64,000 nt of DNA from an uncultured Eubacteriales bacterium (GCA_910583765.1 CAJTYS010000021.1:7866-71865), one strand, 5' to 3'. Counted from the stretch's first letter, positions 1 to 9,591 are shown. Numbers and translations: made by a program. The notes: generated by a model from the letters alone, not told the origin.

Positions 1-773
1 GTGGAGGTGGTCCCCACGGAAACGATCCTGCCGCCCGCTGCTTTTACCCGATTGATCTTTTCTGCGTTTTCACGGGTGATATGATATTCTTCAAAATGCA
101 TCTGATGATCCTCGATATTTTCACATTTGACAGGCCGGAAGGTGCCGATCCCCACATGGAGGGTCACGTAGGCGATCTCAATCCCCTTTTCTTGTGCGCA
201 TTTCAACAGCTCTTCTGTAAAATGCAGGCCAGCTGTGGGCGCGGCCACAGAGCCGTCCTCTCTGCAGTAGACCGTCTGGTAACGCGCCTTGTCCTCCTGC
301 TGGCTCTCCCGCTGGATATAAGGCGGCAGCGGCATGTTTCCCAACTCTTCCAGCCGTTCCATGAAGATTCCCTGGTAATGGAATTTTGCCAGGCGGGTTC
401 CATCCGGTCCATAGTCAAGGATCTCGGCCCGAAAATCAGGAGAAAATCCCACCCAGTCTCCTGGCTTTAGCCGCTTGCCCGGTTTTACCATGGTTTCCCA
501 AACATCTCCTTCTATCCTCTTGATCAGCAAGAATTCGATCTTCGCGCCAGTGCCCTCCTTTGTCCCCAAAAGACGCGCCGGAAGCACCCGAGAATCATTG
601 AGGACTAGACAGTCCCCAGGCGAAAGGTATTCCAGCACATCATAGAAATGCCGATGCTCCAGCGCTCCAGTATCCCTATGAACGACCAGCAATCGTGAAG
701 CGTCCCGTTTGTCAGCGGGCTTTTGGGCGATCAATCCCTGCGGGAGATGATAATCAAAATCCTGTATGTTCAT
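1..773 (-). CDS. queA: S-adenosylmethionine:tRNA ribosyltransferase-isomerase QueA (partial, C-terminus outside window)
   Basis: QueA transfers and isomerises the ribosyl group of SAM onto 7-aminomethyl-deazaguanine in tRNA, giving epoxyqueuosine at the wobble position. Translation of the minus strand from the ATG at 773 gives [17 protein letters not shown], followed by the family blocks [33 protein letters not shown] and [12 protein letters not shown]. About 257 of the usual ~340 codons are present, and the 3' end runs off the left edge. The start lies 4 bases after the ruvB stop, so queA is the last visible gene of a ruvC-ruvA-ruvB-queA operon, a common Firmicute order. Identification is secure from conserved motifs; completeness cannot be judged here. 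Confidence 0.95.
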   Translation of the reverse strand, partial: MNIQDFDYHLPQGLIAQKPADKRDASRLLVVHRDTGALEHRHFYDVLEYLSPGDCLVLNDSRVLPARLLGTKEGTGAKIEFLLIKRIEGDVWETMVKPGKRLKPGDWVGFSPDFRAEILDYGPDGTRLAKFHYQGIFMERLEELGNMPLPPYIQRESQQEDKARYQTVYCREDGSVAAPTAGLHFTEELLKCAQEKGIEIAYVTLHVGIGTFRPVKCENIEDHQMHFEEYHITRENAEKINRVKAAGGRIVSVGTTS

Positions 774-777
774 GTGT

Positions 778-1809
778 TCATTCCTCTATGCTCATTTTCA
801 CCTGCACATCATCACAAGCGATCCCAAGATGCCGGTATGCCTGCTCAGACACCACGCGGCCTTTCTGCGTCCGATGGAGAAAGCCTGCCTGGATCAGATA
901 AGGTTCATAAACATCCTCAATGGTCACTCGCTCTTCCCCGATGGACGCAGCAATAGTGTCGATCCCCACCGGTCCGCCTTTGAACCGTTCGATGATGGTC
1001 CGCAGGATTTCCCGGTCCAGGCTTTCCAGCCCCATAGGATCCACTCCCAGCGCCTGGAGCGCTTGCTCCGTGATAGGCAAATCAATGGTTCCGTCTCCCT
1101 TTACCTGAGAAAAATCCCGAACCCGCTTTAAAATCCGATTAGCGACCCTGGGCGTTCCCCGAGAGCGCTTTGCCATTTCCCGCAGGGAAACGTCTTCCAC
1201 CTCCACCTTCAAAAGTCCAGCTGACCGCTTGATGATCTTCATCAATTCTTCTGTCGTATACATTTCAAACTTACAGCTGACGCCAAAGCGATCCCGTAAT
1301 GGCGCAGAAAGGCTTCCTGCCCTGGTTGTGGCGCCGATCAAAGTGAATTTGGCGATGTCCAGCCGGATGGACCTGGCAGAAGGCCCTTTCCCAATGACGA
1401 TATCCAGAGCAAAATCCTCCATGGCTGAATACAGCACTTCCTCCACCTGCCGGTTGAGCCTGTGAATTTCATCGATGAACAGCACATCATTCTCATTGAG
1501 ATTCGTGAGAATGGCTGCCAAGTCTCCTGCCCGCTCAATGGCTGGACCGGAGGTGATCCGCAGATCCACGCCCAGCTCATTGGCGATGATCCCCGCCAGC
1601 GTGGTTTTTCCCAGTCCCGGAGGACCGTAAAAAAGCACATGATCCAGCGGTTCCCCCCGCATTCTAGCTGCTTCTATAAAAATTTTCAAGTTTTCCGTGG
1701 CCTTTTTTTGGCCAATATAATCCGCCAGACTTTGGGGCCGCAAAGTGAACTCTGTGAGTTCTTCCTGCTCTCCTGCGTTGGCAGCCGTGATTCTTTCTTC
1801 AAGTTCCAT
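778..1809 (-). CDS. ruvB: Holliday junction branch migration helicase RuvB
   Basis: RuvB is the hexameric AAA+ motor that, with RuvA, drives branch migration of Holliday junctions in recombinational repair. The 343-residue product has the usual family length. It shows the N-terminal [13 protein letters not shown] block, Walker A GPPGLGKT (about residues 62-69), Walker B LFIDEIH (110-116), sensor 1 GATTRAG and the arginine-finger region [10 protein letters not shown]-terminal winged helix contains [17 protein letters not shown]. It lies 58 bases after ruvA and 4 bases before queA on the same strand. All expected catalytic motifs are intact. It is presumably expressed from the promoter in front of ruvC, which overlaps a LexA-like box. 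Confidence 0.98.
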   Translation of the reverse strand: MELEERITAANAGEQEELTEFTLRPQSLADYIGQKKATENLKIFIEAARMRGEPLDHVLFYGPPGLGKTTLAGIIANELGVDLRITSGPAIERAGDLAAILTNLNENDVLFIDEIHRLNRQVEEVLYSAMEDFALDIVIGKGPSARSIRLDIAKFTLIGATTRAGSLSAPLRDRFGVSCKFEMYTTEELMKIIKRSAGLLKVEVEDVSLREMAKRSRGTPRVANRILKRVRDFSQVKGDGTIDLPITEQALQALGVDPMGLESLDREILRTIIERFKGGPVGIDTIAASIGEERVTIEDVYEPYLIQAGFLHRTQKGRVVSEQAYRHLGIACDDVQVKMSIEE

Positions 1810-1867
1810 AATCTATCCTTGCTATACGCTGCTTACGATGCTTAACATTACAAATCCAAAATTTTCT

Positions 1868-2473
1868 TTAAAATAGCCTTTTCAGCGCCTGTTTCACATA
1901 TTCTTCCACAGTCAGATCCTGCTCTTTCACCGCACCTAAGGCATTGATGGCCTCACCCCTGGTATATCCCAGGGCGATCAGCGCGTTAGCAGCCTCGGTC
2001 CGATTGTCTCCCGCGCTGTCCGCGGCACCTGCTGGTGCGGAAAAACCTTCTGGCATAGAGGCATCCTCCAGTGTGCCGAACTTATCTTTCAGTTCCAACA
2101 CGATCCGCTCAGCAGTCTTCTTGCCAATGCCATTGGCCCGTGTCAGAGTCTTGGCATCTTCCAAAGTGATGGCCTGATGCACTTCATGCAGGGGCATGGC
2201 TGATAAAATGGCAATCGCGGCTTTTGCCCCAACGCCGCTGACTGTGATCAGCTTGCGAAAAGTGTCCAGCGCTGCCTTTTCACCGAATCCATAAAGGCTG
2301 ATATCATCCTCTCTGACCATCATGGCTGTGTATACCGTGATTTCTTCTCCTTCCTTTGCCAGGTAGACACTGGAATTGGCAGGAACGGAAATCTCATAAC
2401 CCAGCCCGCCTGCTTCCACCACGATTCCGGTTTCTGATTTGATGGCTAAGGTTCCTTTTATATAATGAAGCAT
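1868..2473 (-). CDS. ruvA: Holliday junction DNA-binding subunit RuvA
   Basis: RuvA tetramers bind four-way junctions and load RuvB. I place the start at the ATG at 2473 (MLHYIKGTLAIKSETG), preceded by GGAGGAAAG; this gives 201 residues, normal for the family. An in-frame upstream extension to 2578 only reads through the end of ruvC. The order is OB-fold (1-65), tandem helix-hairpin-helix motifs (LITVSGVGAKAAIAILS and TRANGIGKKTAERIVLELKDK), an acidic flexible linker, and the C-terminal RuvB-contact domain (EAANALIALGYTRGEAINAL). It sits 19 bases after ruvC within the ruvCAB operon. Confidence 0.97.
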   Translation of the reverse strand: MLHYIKGTLAIKSETGIVVEAGGLGYEISVPANSSVYLAKEGEEITVYTAMMVREDDISLYGFGEKAALDTFRKLITVSGVGAKAAIAILSAMPLHEVHQAITLEDAKTLTRANGIGKKTAERIVLELKDKFGTLEDASMPEGFSAPAGAADSAGDNRTEAANALIALGYTRGEAINALGAVKEQDLTVEEYVKQALKRLF

Positions 2474-2492
2474 TTCTTTCCTCCCTATATGA

Positions 2493-3005
2493 TCAAGTGG
2501 CTTTTCGCGCCAGCAGGTCTTTGAGCCTGCTTCTGCTTCCTGCTGAATGGCCGTGGCACACTGCCGCTGCCAGAGCATCCGCTGTATCGTCTGGCTTTGG
2601 AACCTCCTTTAAATTGAGGATCGTCTTGACCATTTGCTGCACCTGCTTTTTCTCCGCTCGTCCATACCCCACCAAGGCCTGCTTGATTTGCAGCGGCGTG
2701 TATTCTTCTATTTCCAGTCCTGAATTGGCACAGGCCAGCACAGCCACGCCTCGCGCTTGTCCCACTAAAATGGCGGTCTTAGCGTTTGTATTGAAAAACA
2801 ACTCTTCCACAGAAGCCACCGCAGGCTCATAACGGGCGATCAGTTCCATCAAAGAATTGTATAGGATTTTCAGGCGATCCGGCATTTCCATCCCCGCTTC
2901 CGTAGTGACAGCCCCATAATCTACCACTTTGAATTTGTTCCCTACCAGATCGACAATGCCATATCCTAAAATCGCGTACCCAGGATCAATCCCTAATATC
3001 CGCAT
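2493..3005 (-). CDS. ruvC: Crossover junction endodeoxyribonuclease RuvC
   Basis: RuvC resolves Holliday junctions by paired nicks. The start at 3005 ([18 protein letters not shown]) follows GGAGGGAAC, and the product is 170 residues, slightly above the usual ~160. The acidic active-site residues are visible: D7 in GIDPG, the E67/E68 pair in SVEELFF, and D140/D143 in [10 protein letters not shown], with H151 nearby. An in-frame extension to 3122 has no ribosome binding site and crosses the promoter, so I reject it. It is the first gene of a ruvC-ruvA-ruvB-queA operon. Its promoter contains a LexA-like box, which fits SOS induction. Confidence 0.97.
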   Translation of the reverse strand: MRILGIDPGYAILGYGIVDLVGNKFKVVDYGAVTTEAGMEMPDRLKILYNSLMELIARYEPAVASVEELFFNTNAKTAILVGQARGVAVLACANSGLEIEEYTPLQIKQALVGYGRAEKKQVQQMVKTILNLKEVPKPDDTADALAAAVCHGHSAGSRSRLKDLLARKAT

Positions 3006-3035
3006 GTTCCCTCCCGTATTTTTTGTAGATACTAC

Positions 3036-3064
3036 AGTATAACATACAAACGTATGTTCCGCAA
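3036..3064 (-). promoter_or_regulatory. ruvC operon promoter with LexA-like SOS box
   Basis: On the minus strand I read -35 TTGCGG (3064-3059), a 17-base spacer and -10 TATACT (3041-3036). The spacer contains GAACATACGTTTG (3059-3047), one mismatch from the Gram-positive LexA/DinR half-site pattern GAAC-N4-GTTC. A repressor bound there would block the promoter. SOS control of ruv genes is established in other bacteria; its operation here is inferred from the site alone. Confidence 0.6.
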
Positions 3065-3220
3065 TTCTAAATTCAAAATTTTTCCGGCAAATTTCACTTC
3101 GTGAACTTTGTCTCCTGCTCATCTGGCGATTCCCCTTTTGCGCACTGCGGGGAAAATGCCAGAGCCGTAAATTTCCTTGTCCAAAGACCCTACTTTTTGT
3201 GTAGCTTTTTCAAAAAACTA

Positions 3221-3229
3221 TGGTATAAT
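3221..3229 (+). promoter_or_regulatory. Extended -10 element for argR-recN
   Basis: TGGTATAAT at 3221-3229 is a TGn-extended consensus -10 element, about 48 bases before the argR start. No good -35 lies at 17 bases, as is common with extended -10 promoters. The AT-rich leader (3230-3262) could hold ARG boxes for autoregulation, but I see no convincing consensus copy. Confidence 0.5.
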
Positions 3230-3276
3230 TATAAATGTATAATCTTAACCAAAAATGCATACTAAAGGAGCATATG

Positions 3277-3726
3277 ATGCGTTATTCAAGACAAAATAAA
3301 ATTTTAGAACTCATCGAACAATATGAAGTGGAGACCCAGGACAAGCTGGCCTCACTTTTAAAAGACTATGGGTTTACCGTGACCCAGGCCACGATTTCCA
3401 GGGACATCAAAGAGCTGCACTTGATCAAAACACTATCTTCCAATGGAAAATATAAATATGCAGCCTCCACTCATGTAGAAGGACCAGTTTCTGACCGGTT
3501 TGTAAGTATATTCAGAGAAACCATTAAAACCGTGGATTCTTCTGGGAACATCGTGGTAGTGAAGACCCTTTCCGGCTGCGCCAATGCTGCTGGAGAAGCC
3601 ATTGATTCCCTTGGTTTTCCTCATGTCATCGGTTCTGTGGCTGGTGACAACACACTGATGATCGTCATTGACGATGTGGCGAACACACCGAAATTTTTAA
3701 AAGAATTTAACGAAATGCTTGGATAA
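3277..3726 (+). CDS. argR: Arginine repressor ArgR
   Basis: ArgR is the hexameric arginine-responsive regulator of arginine synthesis and catabolism. I choose the ATG at 3277 (MRYSRQNKILELIEQ), 6 bases after AAAGGAG; the ATG directly before it at 3274 is too close to that site. This gives 149 residues, the usual family size. The N-terminal winged helix (about 1-68) contains TQATISRDIKELHL. The C-terminal oligomerisation and arginine-binding domain contains VIGSVAGDNTLMIVIDD, the GT-x-AGDDT-type motif. It is followed 15 bases later by recN; an argR-recN pair is widespread in Firmicutes. An in-frame upstream ATG at 3235 lacks a ribosome binding site. Confidence 0.95.
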   Translation: MRYSRQNKILELIEQYEVETQDKLASLLKDYGFTVTQATISRDIKELHLIKTLSSNGKYKYAASTHVEGPVSDRFVSIFRETIKTVDSSGNIVVVKTLSGCANAAGEAIDSLGFPHVIGSVAGDNTLMIVIDDVANTPKFLKEFNEMLG

Positions 3727-3741
3727 GAGGTAGGAACACAC

Positions 3742-5361
3742 ATGCTTTCTCACATCAGTATCAAAAACTTTGCAATCATTGAAAACGTAGACATTGATTT
3801 TCACGAAGGATTGAACATCATTACCGGTGAAACAGGCGCAGGTAAATCCATTGTCATCGAAGCTGTCAGCTTGGCTCTGGGAAGCCGGGCAGACACTGCT
3901 TTCGTCCGTTCTGGCACAGATAAGGCCATCGTGCAGCTGGCTGGAACCCACAAGGGAGAAGAATACGTCATTACCCGGGAGGTTTCCGCTGCTGGGAAAA
4001 ATTTATGCAAAATCAATGGCGAAATCGTCACCCTGAACCATCTGAACATGCTCTGCAAGAAACTAGCTGACATCCATGGGCAGTATGATCACCAGTCCCT
4101 GCTCAATCCGGATTATCACATCAAGCTCATTGACATGTATAAAAAAGACCTGATCTTCCCTGCGAAACAGAAAGTGACCGCTATTTTTTCGCAGTATCGG
4201 GACATTTCCTCCAAACTGAAACGCCTGATAGCAGATGCCGCGGAAAATCAGAGACAGCGAGACTTCATGGCCTTTGAGCTGGATGAGATCCAGAAAGCCC
4301 AGCTAGTGCCTGGCGAGGATGAGACATTGGAGGAAGAAATCTCCCTCCTGCAAAACAGTGAACACATCTACGAAAATCTGGCCGGTGCCTACGAGTTGAC
4401 CCGAGGCGATGAATTCGCTGCCCTTGATGGCGTAAAAAAAGCGCTGGACATGATCGAAAACATCAGTGAATATTCCAAGGAGCTGACCGATGTTTATCAA
4501 CAAATGTCCGATTCTTATTATATCCTAGAGGAACTATCCAGCCAGATCCGAGACATACGGGATCGCACGGTCTTTTCGCCAGAAGACCTGAACCGCTCCA
4601 TTTCCCGCATGGAACTGCTCAATGGCCTAAAGCGGAAGCATAACGCTTCTCTAGAGGATATCATCGCCTATGGCCAGGAGCTGGAAGAAAAGCTGGATCA
4701 AGTGGAAAACCTGGACACCATGAAGGCTGACCTGACTGCTCTTCAGAAAAAATGCGAAACAGACTTGAAAGCCGCCTGTGAAGAGCTTTCTGCGTTGCGA
4801 AAAGAAGCGGCAAAGGAGCTGGAGGAAAAGATCTTGGCGGAACTTGGTGAACTGAACTTTAAAGACGCACAGCTATCCATATCCTTCAAGGAAACCCCTG
4901 AATTCACGGAAAACGGCACAGATATCGTGGAATTCATGATTAGCACCAATAAAGGGGAAAAACGGAAGCCTCTTTCTAAAATCGCGTCTGGCGGAGAAAT
5001 GTCCAGAATCATGCTGGCTTTCAAGAAGATCGTTGGAGATTACGATGAGATCCCGACTATGATTTTCGATGAGATCGACGCGGGGATCAGCGGCATCACA
5101 GCTAGCATCGTGGGGAAAAAGTTGAAACAAATCGCAGAGAATCACCAGATCATCTGCATCACGCACCTGCCGCAGATCGCGGCCTTTGGCCGCCACAACT
5201 ATAAAATTGCCAAAGAATCCGATGACAGCAGCACTTTCACCACAGTCATCCAGCTGCGGCAAGATGAAAAGATACAGGAAATCGCCCGACTCCTTGGGGG
5301 ACTCAATATTACGGACACCACCTTGGAGTCAGCAAAAGAGCTGATCGAAGCATCGAAGTGA
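3742..5361 (+). CDS. recN: DNA repair protein RecN (SMC-like ATPase)
   Basis: RecN is an SMC-family ATPase acting early in double-strand break repair. The 539-residue product is a little shorter than the common 550-570. It begins MLSHISIKNFAIIENV with Walker A GETGAGKS (about 29-36). A long coiled-coil middle (about 150-370) follows, then the ABC signature in KIASGGEMSRIMLAFK, Walker B in MIFDEIDAGISG, and the switch histidine in ICITHLPQIAAFG. The ribosome binding site is GAGGTAGGAA before the ATG. It is cotranscribed with argR and ends at a shared hairpin terminator facing rpsA. Confidence 0.97.
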   Translation: MLSHISIKNFAIIENVDIDFHEGLNIITGETGAGKSIVIEAVSLALGSRADTAFVRSGTDKAIVQLAGTHKGEEYVITREVSAAGKNLCKINGEIVTLNHLNMLCKKLADIHGQYDHQSLLNPDYHIKLIDMYKKDLIFPAKQKVTAIFSQYRDISSKLKRLIADAAENQRQRDFMAFELDEIQKAQLVPGEDETLEEEISLLQNSEHIYENLAGAYELTRGDEFAALDGVKKALDMIENISEYSKELTDVYQQMSDSYYILEELSSQIRDIRDRTVFSPEDLNRSISRMELLNGLKRKHNASLEDIIAYGQELEEKLDQVENLDTMKADLTALQKKCETDLKAACEELSALRKEAAKELEEKILAELGELNFKDAQLSISFKETPEFTENGTDIVEFMISTNKGEKRKPLSKIASGGEMSRIMLAFKKIVGDYDEIPTMIFDEIDAGISGITASIVGKKLKQIAENHQIICITHLPQIAAFGRHNYKIAKESDDSSTFTTVIQLRQDEKIQEIARLLGGLNITDTTLESAKELIEASK

Positions 5362-5428
5362 CCGCTTTCATCAGTAAATTTTATTGATATTCTGGAAATA
5401 TGGCAAATGATATTTCCTAGTTATACGG

Positions 5429-5457
5429 AAAAAAGCGAGGTTCATCCTCGCTCTTTT
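5429..5457. terminator. Bidirectional rho-independent terminator between recN and ispH-rpsA
   Basis: The stem GCGAGG (5435-5440) and CCTCGC (5446-5451) closes a 5-base loop. It is flanked by AAAA on the left and TCTTTT on the right, so it reads as an intrinsic terminator on both strands between two converging genes. Confidence 0.8.
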
Positions 5458-5501
5458 CCTGTCTTTATTGCCACTCTCAAAATGTCGTGTTTAAAATTCA
5501 A

Positions 5502-7496
5502 TTATGCTTCTACAGCAGCCTCTTCTTCCGCTTCCTCCACTGGTTCTTCAGCAACAGGCGCAGCTTCCAACGGTTCATCGGATTCATCCAATGTTTCCTT
5601 GATGCTCAAGCTGATTCTTCTTCTTTCCTGGTCGATCTCCAAGATCTTCGCAGAAACTTCCTGTCCAACAGTCAGTTCATCCGCGATGTTTCCAACCCGC
5701 TTGTGAGCGACTTCGGAAATATGTACCAATCCGTCCAATCCTGGTTCCAGTTCTACAAAAGCACCATATTCTTTGATCTGGACCACTTTGCCGCTGACAA
5801 CTTGTCCAACCTGATATTTTTCGTTGATCACGCTCCAAGGTTCAGGCTGGTTCTGCTTCAGTCCCAGAGAAATCTTTCCCTTTTCAGCGTTCATGGACAG
5901 GACTTTCACACGGATCTTATCTCCGATGCTCAGGACTTCCTGTGGGTGCTTTAATTTTCCCCAAGAAATTTCAGAGATGTGCAGCAGTCCGTCGATGCCA
6001 CCGATGTCTACGAAAGCGCCGTAGTCCGTGAAACGCATTACCGTGCCCTCTACCACATCGTCTACGCTAAGGCCTTCCCAGATTTCCGCGATCCTCTTGT
6101 TCTTTTCTTCATTCAGATGCATTTTATGAGAAAAAACGGCCTTCCCTCTCCTCTGATCAACTCTGGAAACCTTGACAGGAAGCGTTTGTCCCACAAATTC
6201 TTCCGCATTTTCCACGTATCTGTCGGAAAGCTGTGACAGCGGAATGAAGCCGGAGACTTCTTTATAAGCCGCGATCACTCCTCCGTTAACAGGTCTAACT
6301 ACTTTAATTTCAATATCTGATTTATCTTCAAGCGCCTGGTTGATCTCATCCCAGTGTTCGCTAACTTCCAGCTTTTTCTTGGACAGCAGTATGCTGCCAT
6401 CGCCGTCATCTGTCTTTACAACTTTGGCCTGAATTTCATCGCCTTCTTGATATAAGTCAGTTAACTTCTGATCTCCTTCCACCGTAATTTCGTCAGATGG
6501 AATGATTCCATCTTTTTTGCAGCCGAGATTGACGATAATTTCTTTGTCCGTGACCTGGTGCACTTTTCCAGTCACGATTTCTCCACCGCGGGGCAGCCTT
6601 AAGGATTTTTCGATTTCATCCATTAAAGCATCCATTGAATTCATTTCATTGTTTTCAAGTGTGATTTCACTCATGTTGGCAATAACCTCCTTAATTAAGC
6701 ATTCAGGCGTCGAAGCGCCTGCCGCTATTCCTATTCTATTACATTTTTCAACTTCTTTCAATGGTAAATCCTCTATATTTTCAATAAAATGAGTATTTAC
6801 GCAATATTTTTTTGAAATATCATATAATTTTTTTGTGTTCGAGCTTTTAGAATCACCAAGCACCAGCATGAGATCCGCTTTTTTGGCAGTTTCCATGCAG
6901 CTGTTTTGCCGGTTCTCCGTGGCATTGCAGATGGTGTTGCTTACGGAAAACGTTTTCCCCTGCTCTTCAAAGACTGCCAGCGTTTCTTCAAAAAGCTGTT
7001 TTCGGATGGTTGTCTGCGCCACTACGAACAGATCGTCTTCTCTGACTGTCTCTGCTTCTCGTCTGGAATTCACGATAATGGCGGAATCTCCGCACCAGCC
7101 GTTGGTGCCCCTGACCTCGGGATGGTTTCTATCGCCTACAATGACTACGTTTTGTCCTTTTTCTCGAGCAGCCCTCACCAAGTCATGGATCTTTGCCACA
7201 AAGGGACAGGTCGCGTCAATCAGCTTCAACCCCCGCTGTTCCGCGATCTCGTAAAACCGTTTGCTTTCCCCATGGGAGCGCACGATCACAGTGGCTCCGG
7301 CTTCTACGTCTTCCGGCGAGTCGATCACCTGCACCCCTTTTTTCTCCATTCGATCTGTCACCAGTTTGTTATGGATCAGCGGACCGCAGGAATAAATGGT
7401 GCCTTCGCTTTGTTCCGCGGCCTGCTCTGCTTTTTCTATGGCCTGCTTGACACCAAAACAAAATCCCGAATGTTCAGCCCTTATGATTTCTTTCAT
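5502..7496 (-). CDS. ispH: 4-hydroxy-3-methylbut-2-enyl diphosphate reductase fused to ribosomal protein S1 (IspH-RpsA)
   Basis: This 664-residue protein joins two functions. Residues 1-275 are IspH, the last enzyme of the MEP isoprenoid pathway, with its three [4Fe-4S] ligand cysteines at C13 (HSGFCFGV), C97 (DATCPFV) and C190 (SNTICNATENRQ). Residues about 300-635 are four S1 RNA-binding domains (starting near 303, 391, 481 and 564; for example GTVMRFTDYGAFVDIGG), followed by an acidic Glu/Ala-rich tail. This fusion is a known feature of many Clostridia. The start overlaps the end of rarA by 23 bases, so the two are probably translationally coupled. The gene ends at the shared terminator with recN. 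Confidence 0.95.
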   Translation of the reverse strand: MKEIIRAEHSGFCFGVKQAIEKAEQAAEQSEGTIYSCGPLIHNKLVTDRMEKKGVQVIDSPEDVEAGATVIVRSHGESKRFYEIAEQRGLKLIDATCPFVAKIHDLVRAAREKGQNVVIVGDRNHPEVRGTNGWCGDSAIIVNSRREAETVREDDLFVVAQTTIRKQLFEETLAVFEEQGKTFSVSNTICNATENRQNSCMETAKKADLMLVLGDSKSSNTKKLYDISKKYCVNTHFIENIEDLPLKEVEKCNRIGIAAGASTPECLIKEVIANMSEITLENNEMNSMDALMDEIEKSLRLPRGGEIVTGKVHQVTDKEIIVNLGCKKDGIIPSDEITVEGDQKLTDLYQEGDEIQAKVVKTDDGDGSILLSKKKLEVSEHWDEINQALEDKSDIEIKVVRPVNGGVIAAYKEVSGFIPLSQLSDRYVENAEEFVGQTLPVKVSRVDQRRGKAVFSHKMHLNEEKNKRIAEIWEGLSVDDVVEGTVMRFTDYGAFVDIGGIDGLLHISEISWGKLKHPQEVLSIGDKIRVKVLSMNAEKGKISLGLKQNQPEPWSVINEKYQVGQVVSGKVVQIKEYGAFVELEPGLDGLVHISEVAHKRVGNIADELTVGQEVSAKILEIDQERRRISLSIKETLDESDEPLEAAPVAEEPVEEAEEEAAVEA

Positions 7497-8766
7497 CGAT
7501 CCTTTTCAGCTCCTCCAAATATTTTTTAAAGGAAGATTCACTCCCGTTTTCTGTTGGCTGGTAATAGCTTGTCCCTTCTCGATACAAATTGTCCGGTAAA
7601 TACTGCTGCGTCACATAGCCGCCAAAGGCATGAGGGTACTTGTAGCCAATGCCGTGTCCCCGATCCTCCGCGCCTTTGTAATGGGAATCCTTTAAATGCA
7701 GCGGCACATCATCGATCTTTCTGGTTTTCAAATCAGCCAGCGCCCTATCCAGCGCTGCGCAGGAAGCATTGGATTTCGGACAGGAAGCCATGAGCACCAC
7801 TGCCTGAGCCAGATTGATCTGCGCTTCTGGCAGGCCCACCATGAGCGCTGCCTGCACACACGCTGTCACAATAGTGATGGCACTGGGATAAGCCATGCCC
7901 ACATCTTCACTGGCCATGACCAGGAGCCGCCTTCCAATCATCTGGATATCGCCGCCGCCCTCAAGGAGCCTGGCCAAATAATGGACCGCTGCGTCTGGAT
8001 CGCTTCCCCTGACGGATTTTTGCAGCGCGGAAAGCAGGTTATACTTGTCCTCTCCCCGATCATAAAACGTGGTCTGGCGCTGCATGGCTTCGCCCACGAT
8101 TTTTTGATCCAGTGTTCTTCCTTCGCTCAAGTTGTCCACAATGAACCCCAGAGTATCCAGTGCTACTCTCGCGTCTCCACTGCTCATTTCAGCCAAAACG
8201 CGCAACGCTTCTCGGTCATAAGGCACATGCAGGCCGCCAAAGCCTTTCACCTTGTCGGTCAGCGTCCGCTCCAGCAGTCCCAGCAATTCTTCTGTGGTCA
8301 GCCTGTGAAACTCATAGATGTTCCGCACTCTGCTGATCACTGCGTTATTAACTGCGAAATATGGATTTTCCGTGGTGCTGCCAATAAAGCGGATGACCCC
8401 CTCTTCCAAGGCTTTCAGCAGGGAATCCTGCTGCAGTTTGTTCCACCGGTGGAACTCATCCACATACACATATGTGGTTTCTTTCTGAAGGCCGAAAAAT
8501 CGAGTCTTTGCGTTTTCAATAATGGTCTTCAGTTCCTTGGTCCCAGTGGTGGAAGCATTGATTTCAATGAAATCCGCATCCATTTCCTTGGCAACGATCC
8601 GGGCAAGAGTGGTTTTGCCTGTTCCCGAAGGCCCGAAGAAAATAGCAGAGTCAAATGTCTTGTTTTTAATCGCATTGTATAAAAGGGAACCCTTGTACAT
8701 AAAATGGGACTGCCCTGTGAATTCGTCCAGATGATCTGGCCGCATTCTGGTCGATAAAGGTATCAT
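7474..8766 (-). CDS. rarA: Replication-associated recombination protein A (RarA/MgsA AAA+ ATPase)
   Basis: RarA acts at stalled replication forks and belongs to the clamp-loader-like AAA+ family. The 430-residue product has Walker A GPSGTGKT (about 45-52), Walker B YVYVDEFHRWNK (99-110), sensor 1 GSTTENPYF, and an arginine finger in NNAVISRVRN. The C-terminal tetramerisation region contains GGDIQMIGRRLLVMASEDVG and YKYPHAFGGYVTQQYLP. GGAG lies 8 bases before the ATG. The Walker B Phe in DEFHRW replaces the usual DEIHRF, a conservative change. It is 15 bases downstream of the SPOR-domain gene and overlaps ispH-rpsA. Confidence 0.94.
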   Translation of the reverse strand: MIPLSTRMRPDHLDEFTGQSHFMYKGSLLYNAIKNKTFDSAIFFGPSGTGKTTLARIVAKEMDADFIEINASTTGTKELKTIIENAKTRFFGLQKETTYVYVDEFHRWNKLQQDSLLKALEEGVIRFIGSTTENPYFAVNNAVISRVRNIYEFHRLTTEELLGLLERTLTDKVKGFGGLHVPYDREALRVLAEMSSGDARVALDTLGFIVDNLSEGRTLDQKIVGEAMQRQTTFYDRGEDKYNLLSALQKSVRGSDPDAAVHYLARLLEGGGDIQMIGRRLLVMASEDVGMAYPSAITIVTACVQAALMVGLPEAQINLAQAVVLMASCPKSNASCAALDRALADLKTRKIDDVPLHLKDSHYKGAEDRGHGIGYKYPHAFGGYVTQQYLPDNLYREGTSYYQPTENGSESSFKKYLEELKRIDERNHKG

Positions 8767-8781
8767 CTTAATTTCTCCAAA

Positions 8782-9357
8782 TTATTTTTCTATTGTGGCT
8801 ACGAAAGCGCCCACTGCTTCGTCCATTTTTCCCAGCTCTGCCTTTGCTTCATCTTTTGTGGCAAACAACTGCCCGATGACCTTGTATGCTCCATCTTTTT
8901 TCAAAACTTTGGCCTTGATGCCTGATTCCTTTAGTTGCTCGATACTTTTTTCAGCAGCGGCTTTTGAGGAATAACTGCCAAACTGGAGCGCGTATCCTGC
9001 CACTTGTTTCACATCCGCTTGATCTTCGATCACAGTAGCGGGCACAGCTGTCGTCTCCGTTGCTGGCGGAACTGTGGCCGGCGCAGTGGTGACCGCTTGA
9101 ACAGTGGCCGCCTGGGTACTGGCTGATGTTTCACCAGTCGATGGCTGCGTTTTGCTTTCTTCCATGGTTTCGCTTTGTTTCAAGATGCTGAGGCCCGCTG
9201 GCTCGTACCCCAATATAGGATACACCACATATTTCGCTGTCAGATACCCTGCGCAGACAGATAAACATATTATAACAAGAATGGGCACAAAATTCATCTC
9301 TATTTTTTGCCCTCTGTAAACTGGAGGCCGTCTTCTGAAATTTCTCCTTTGGTTCAT
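8782..9357 (-). CDS. Membrane-anchored SPOR-domain protein
   Basis: The product has 191 residues. A short basic cytoplasmic N-terminus (MNQRRNFRRRPPVYRG) leads into one membrane segment (about 22-46), then a low-complexity Thr/Ala/Val-rich linker (about 65-115). The C-terminal ~75 residues form a SPOR-like fold (AGYALQFGSYSSKAAAEKSIEQL ... VIGQLFATKDEAKAELGKM, cited here in parts). SPOR domains bind denuded glycan strands at division septa or in spore peptidoglycan. A role in division or sporulation is therefore likely but not assigned. GAGGGGAAATAAA precedes the ATG. It is the first gene before rarA on this strand. Confidence 0.8.
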   Translation of the reverse strand: MNQRRNFRRRPPVYRGQKIEMNFVPILVIICLSVCAGYLTAKYVVYPILGYEPAGLSILKQSETMEESKTQPSTGETSASTQAATVQAVTTAPATVPPATETTAVPATVIEDQADVKQVAGYALQFGSYSSKAAAEKSIEQLKESGIKAKVLKKDGAYKVIGQLFATKDEAKAELGKMDEAVGAFVATIEK

Positions 9358-9442
9358 TTTATTTCCCCTCTTCTTTGTAATGCTTTGTACATAGTATTAA
9401 TCGAGTGGGACAAATAGACCAAAGGATTTTATGATCAGAAGA

Positions 9443-9489
9443 AAAGCAAGTCCTCTTTGCAAAAATGCTTGGAACGGACTTGCTTTTTT
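9443..9489 (-). terminator. Hairpin terminator downstream of the APC permease
   Basis: The 11-base arms AAAGCAAGTCC (9443-9453) and GGACTTGCTTT (9476-9486) flank a 22-base loop. The plus-strand side ends in TTTTTT and the minus-strand side in CTTTTCTTC, so it can act in both directions. By position it ends the permease transcript. Confidence 0.7.
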
Positions 9490-9591
9490 CTATCATGTTT
9501 TGGCAGGGAACGCAAAGACCTTTAAGCTTCACCCTCTATGCTCGGCTCTGTCATGCTTCCAATGCGGATGGACCGGCCTTTTGCTTATGAT

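Noticed and set aside
81..470. 129-codon plus-strand open frame opposite queA
   Set aside because: Shadow of queA with no ribosome binding site; the same applies to most long antisense frames in the window.
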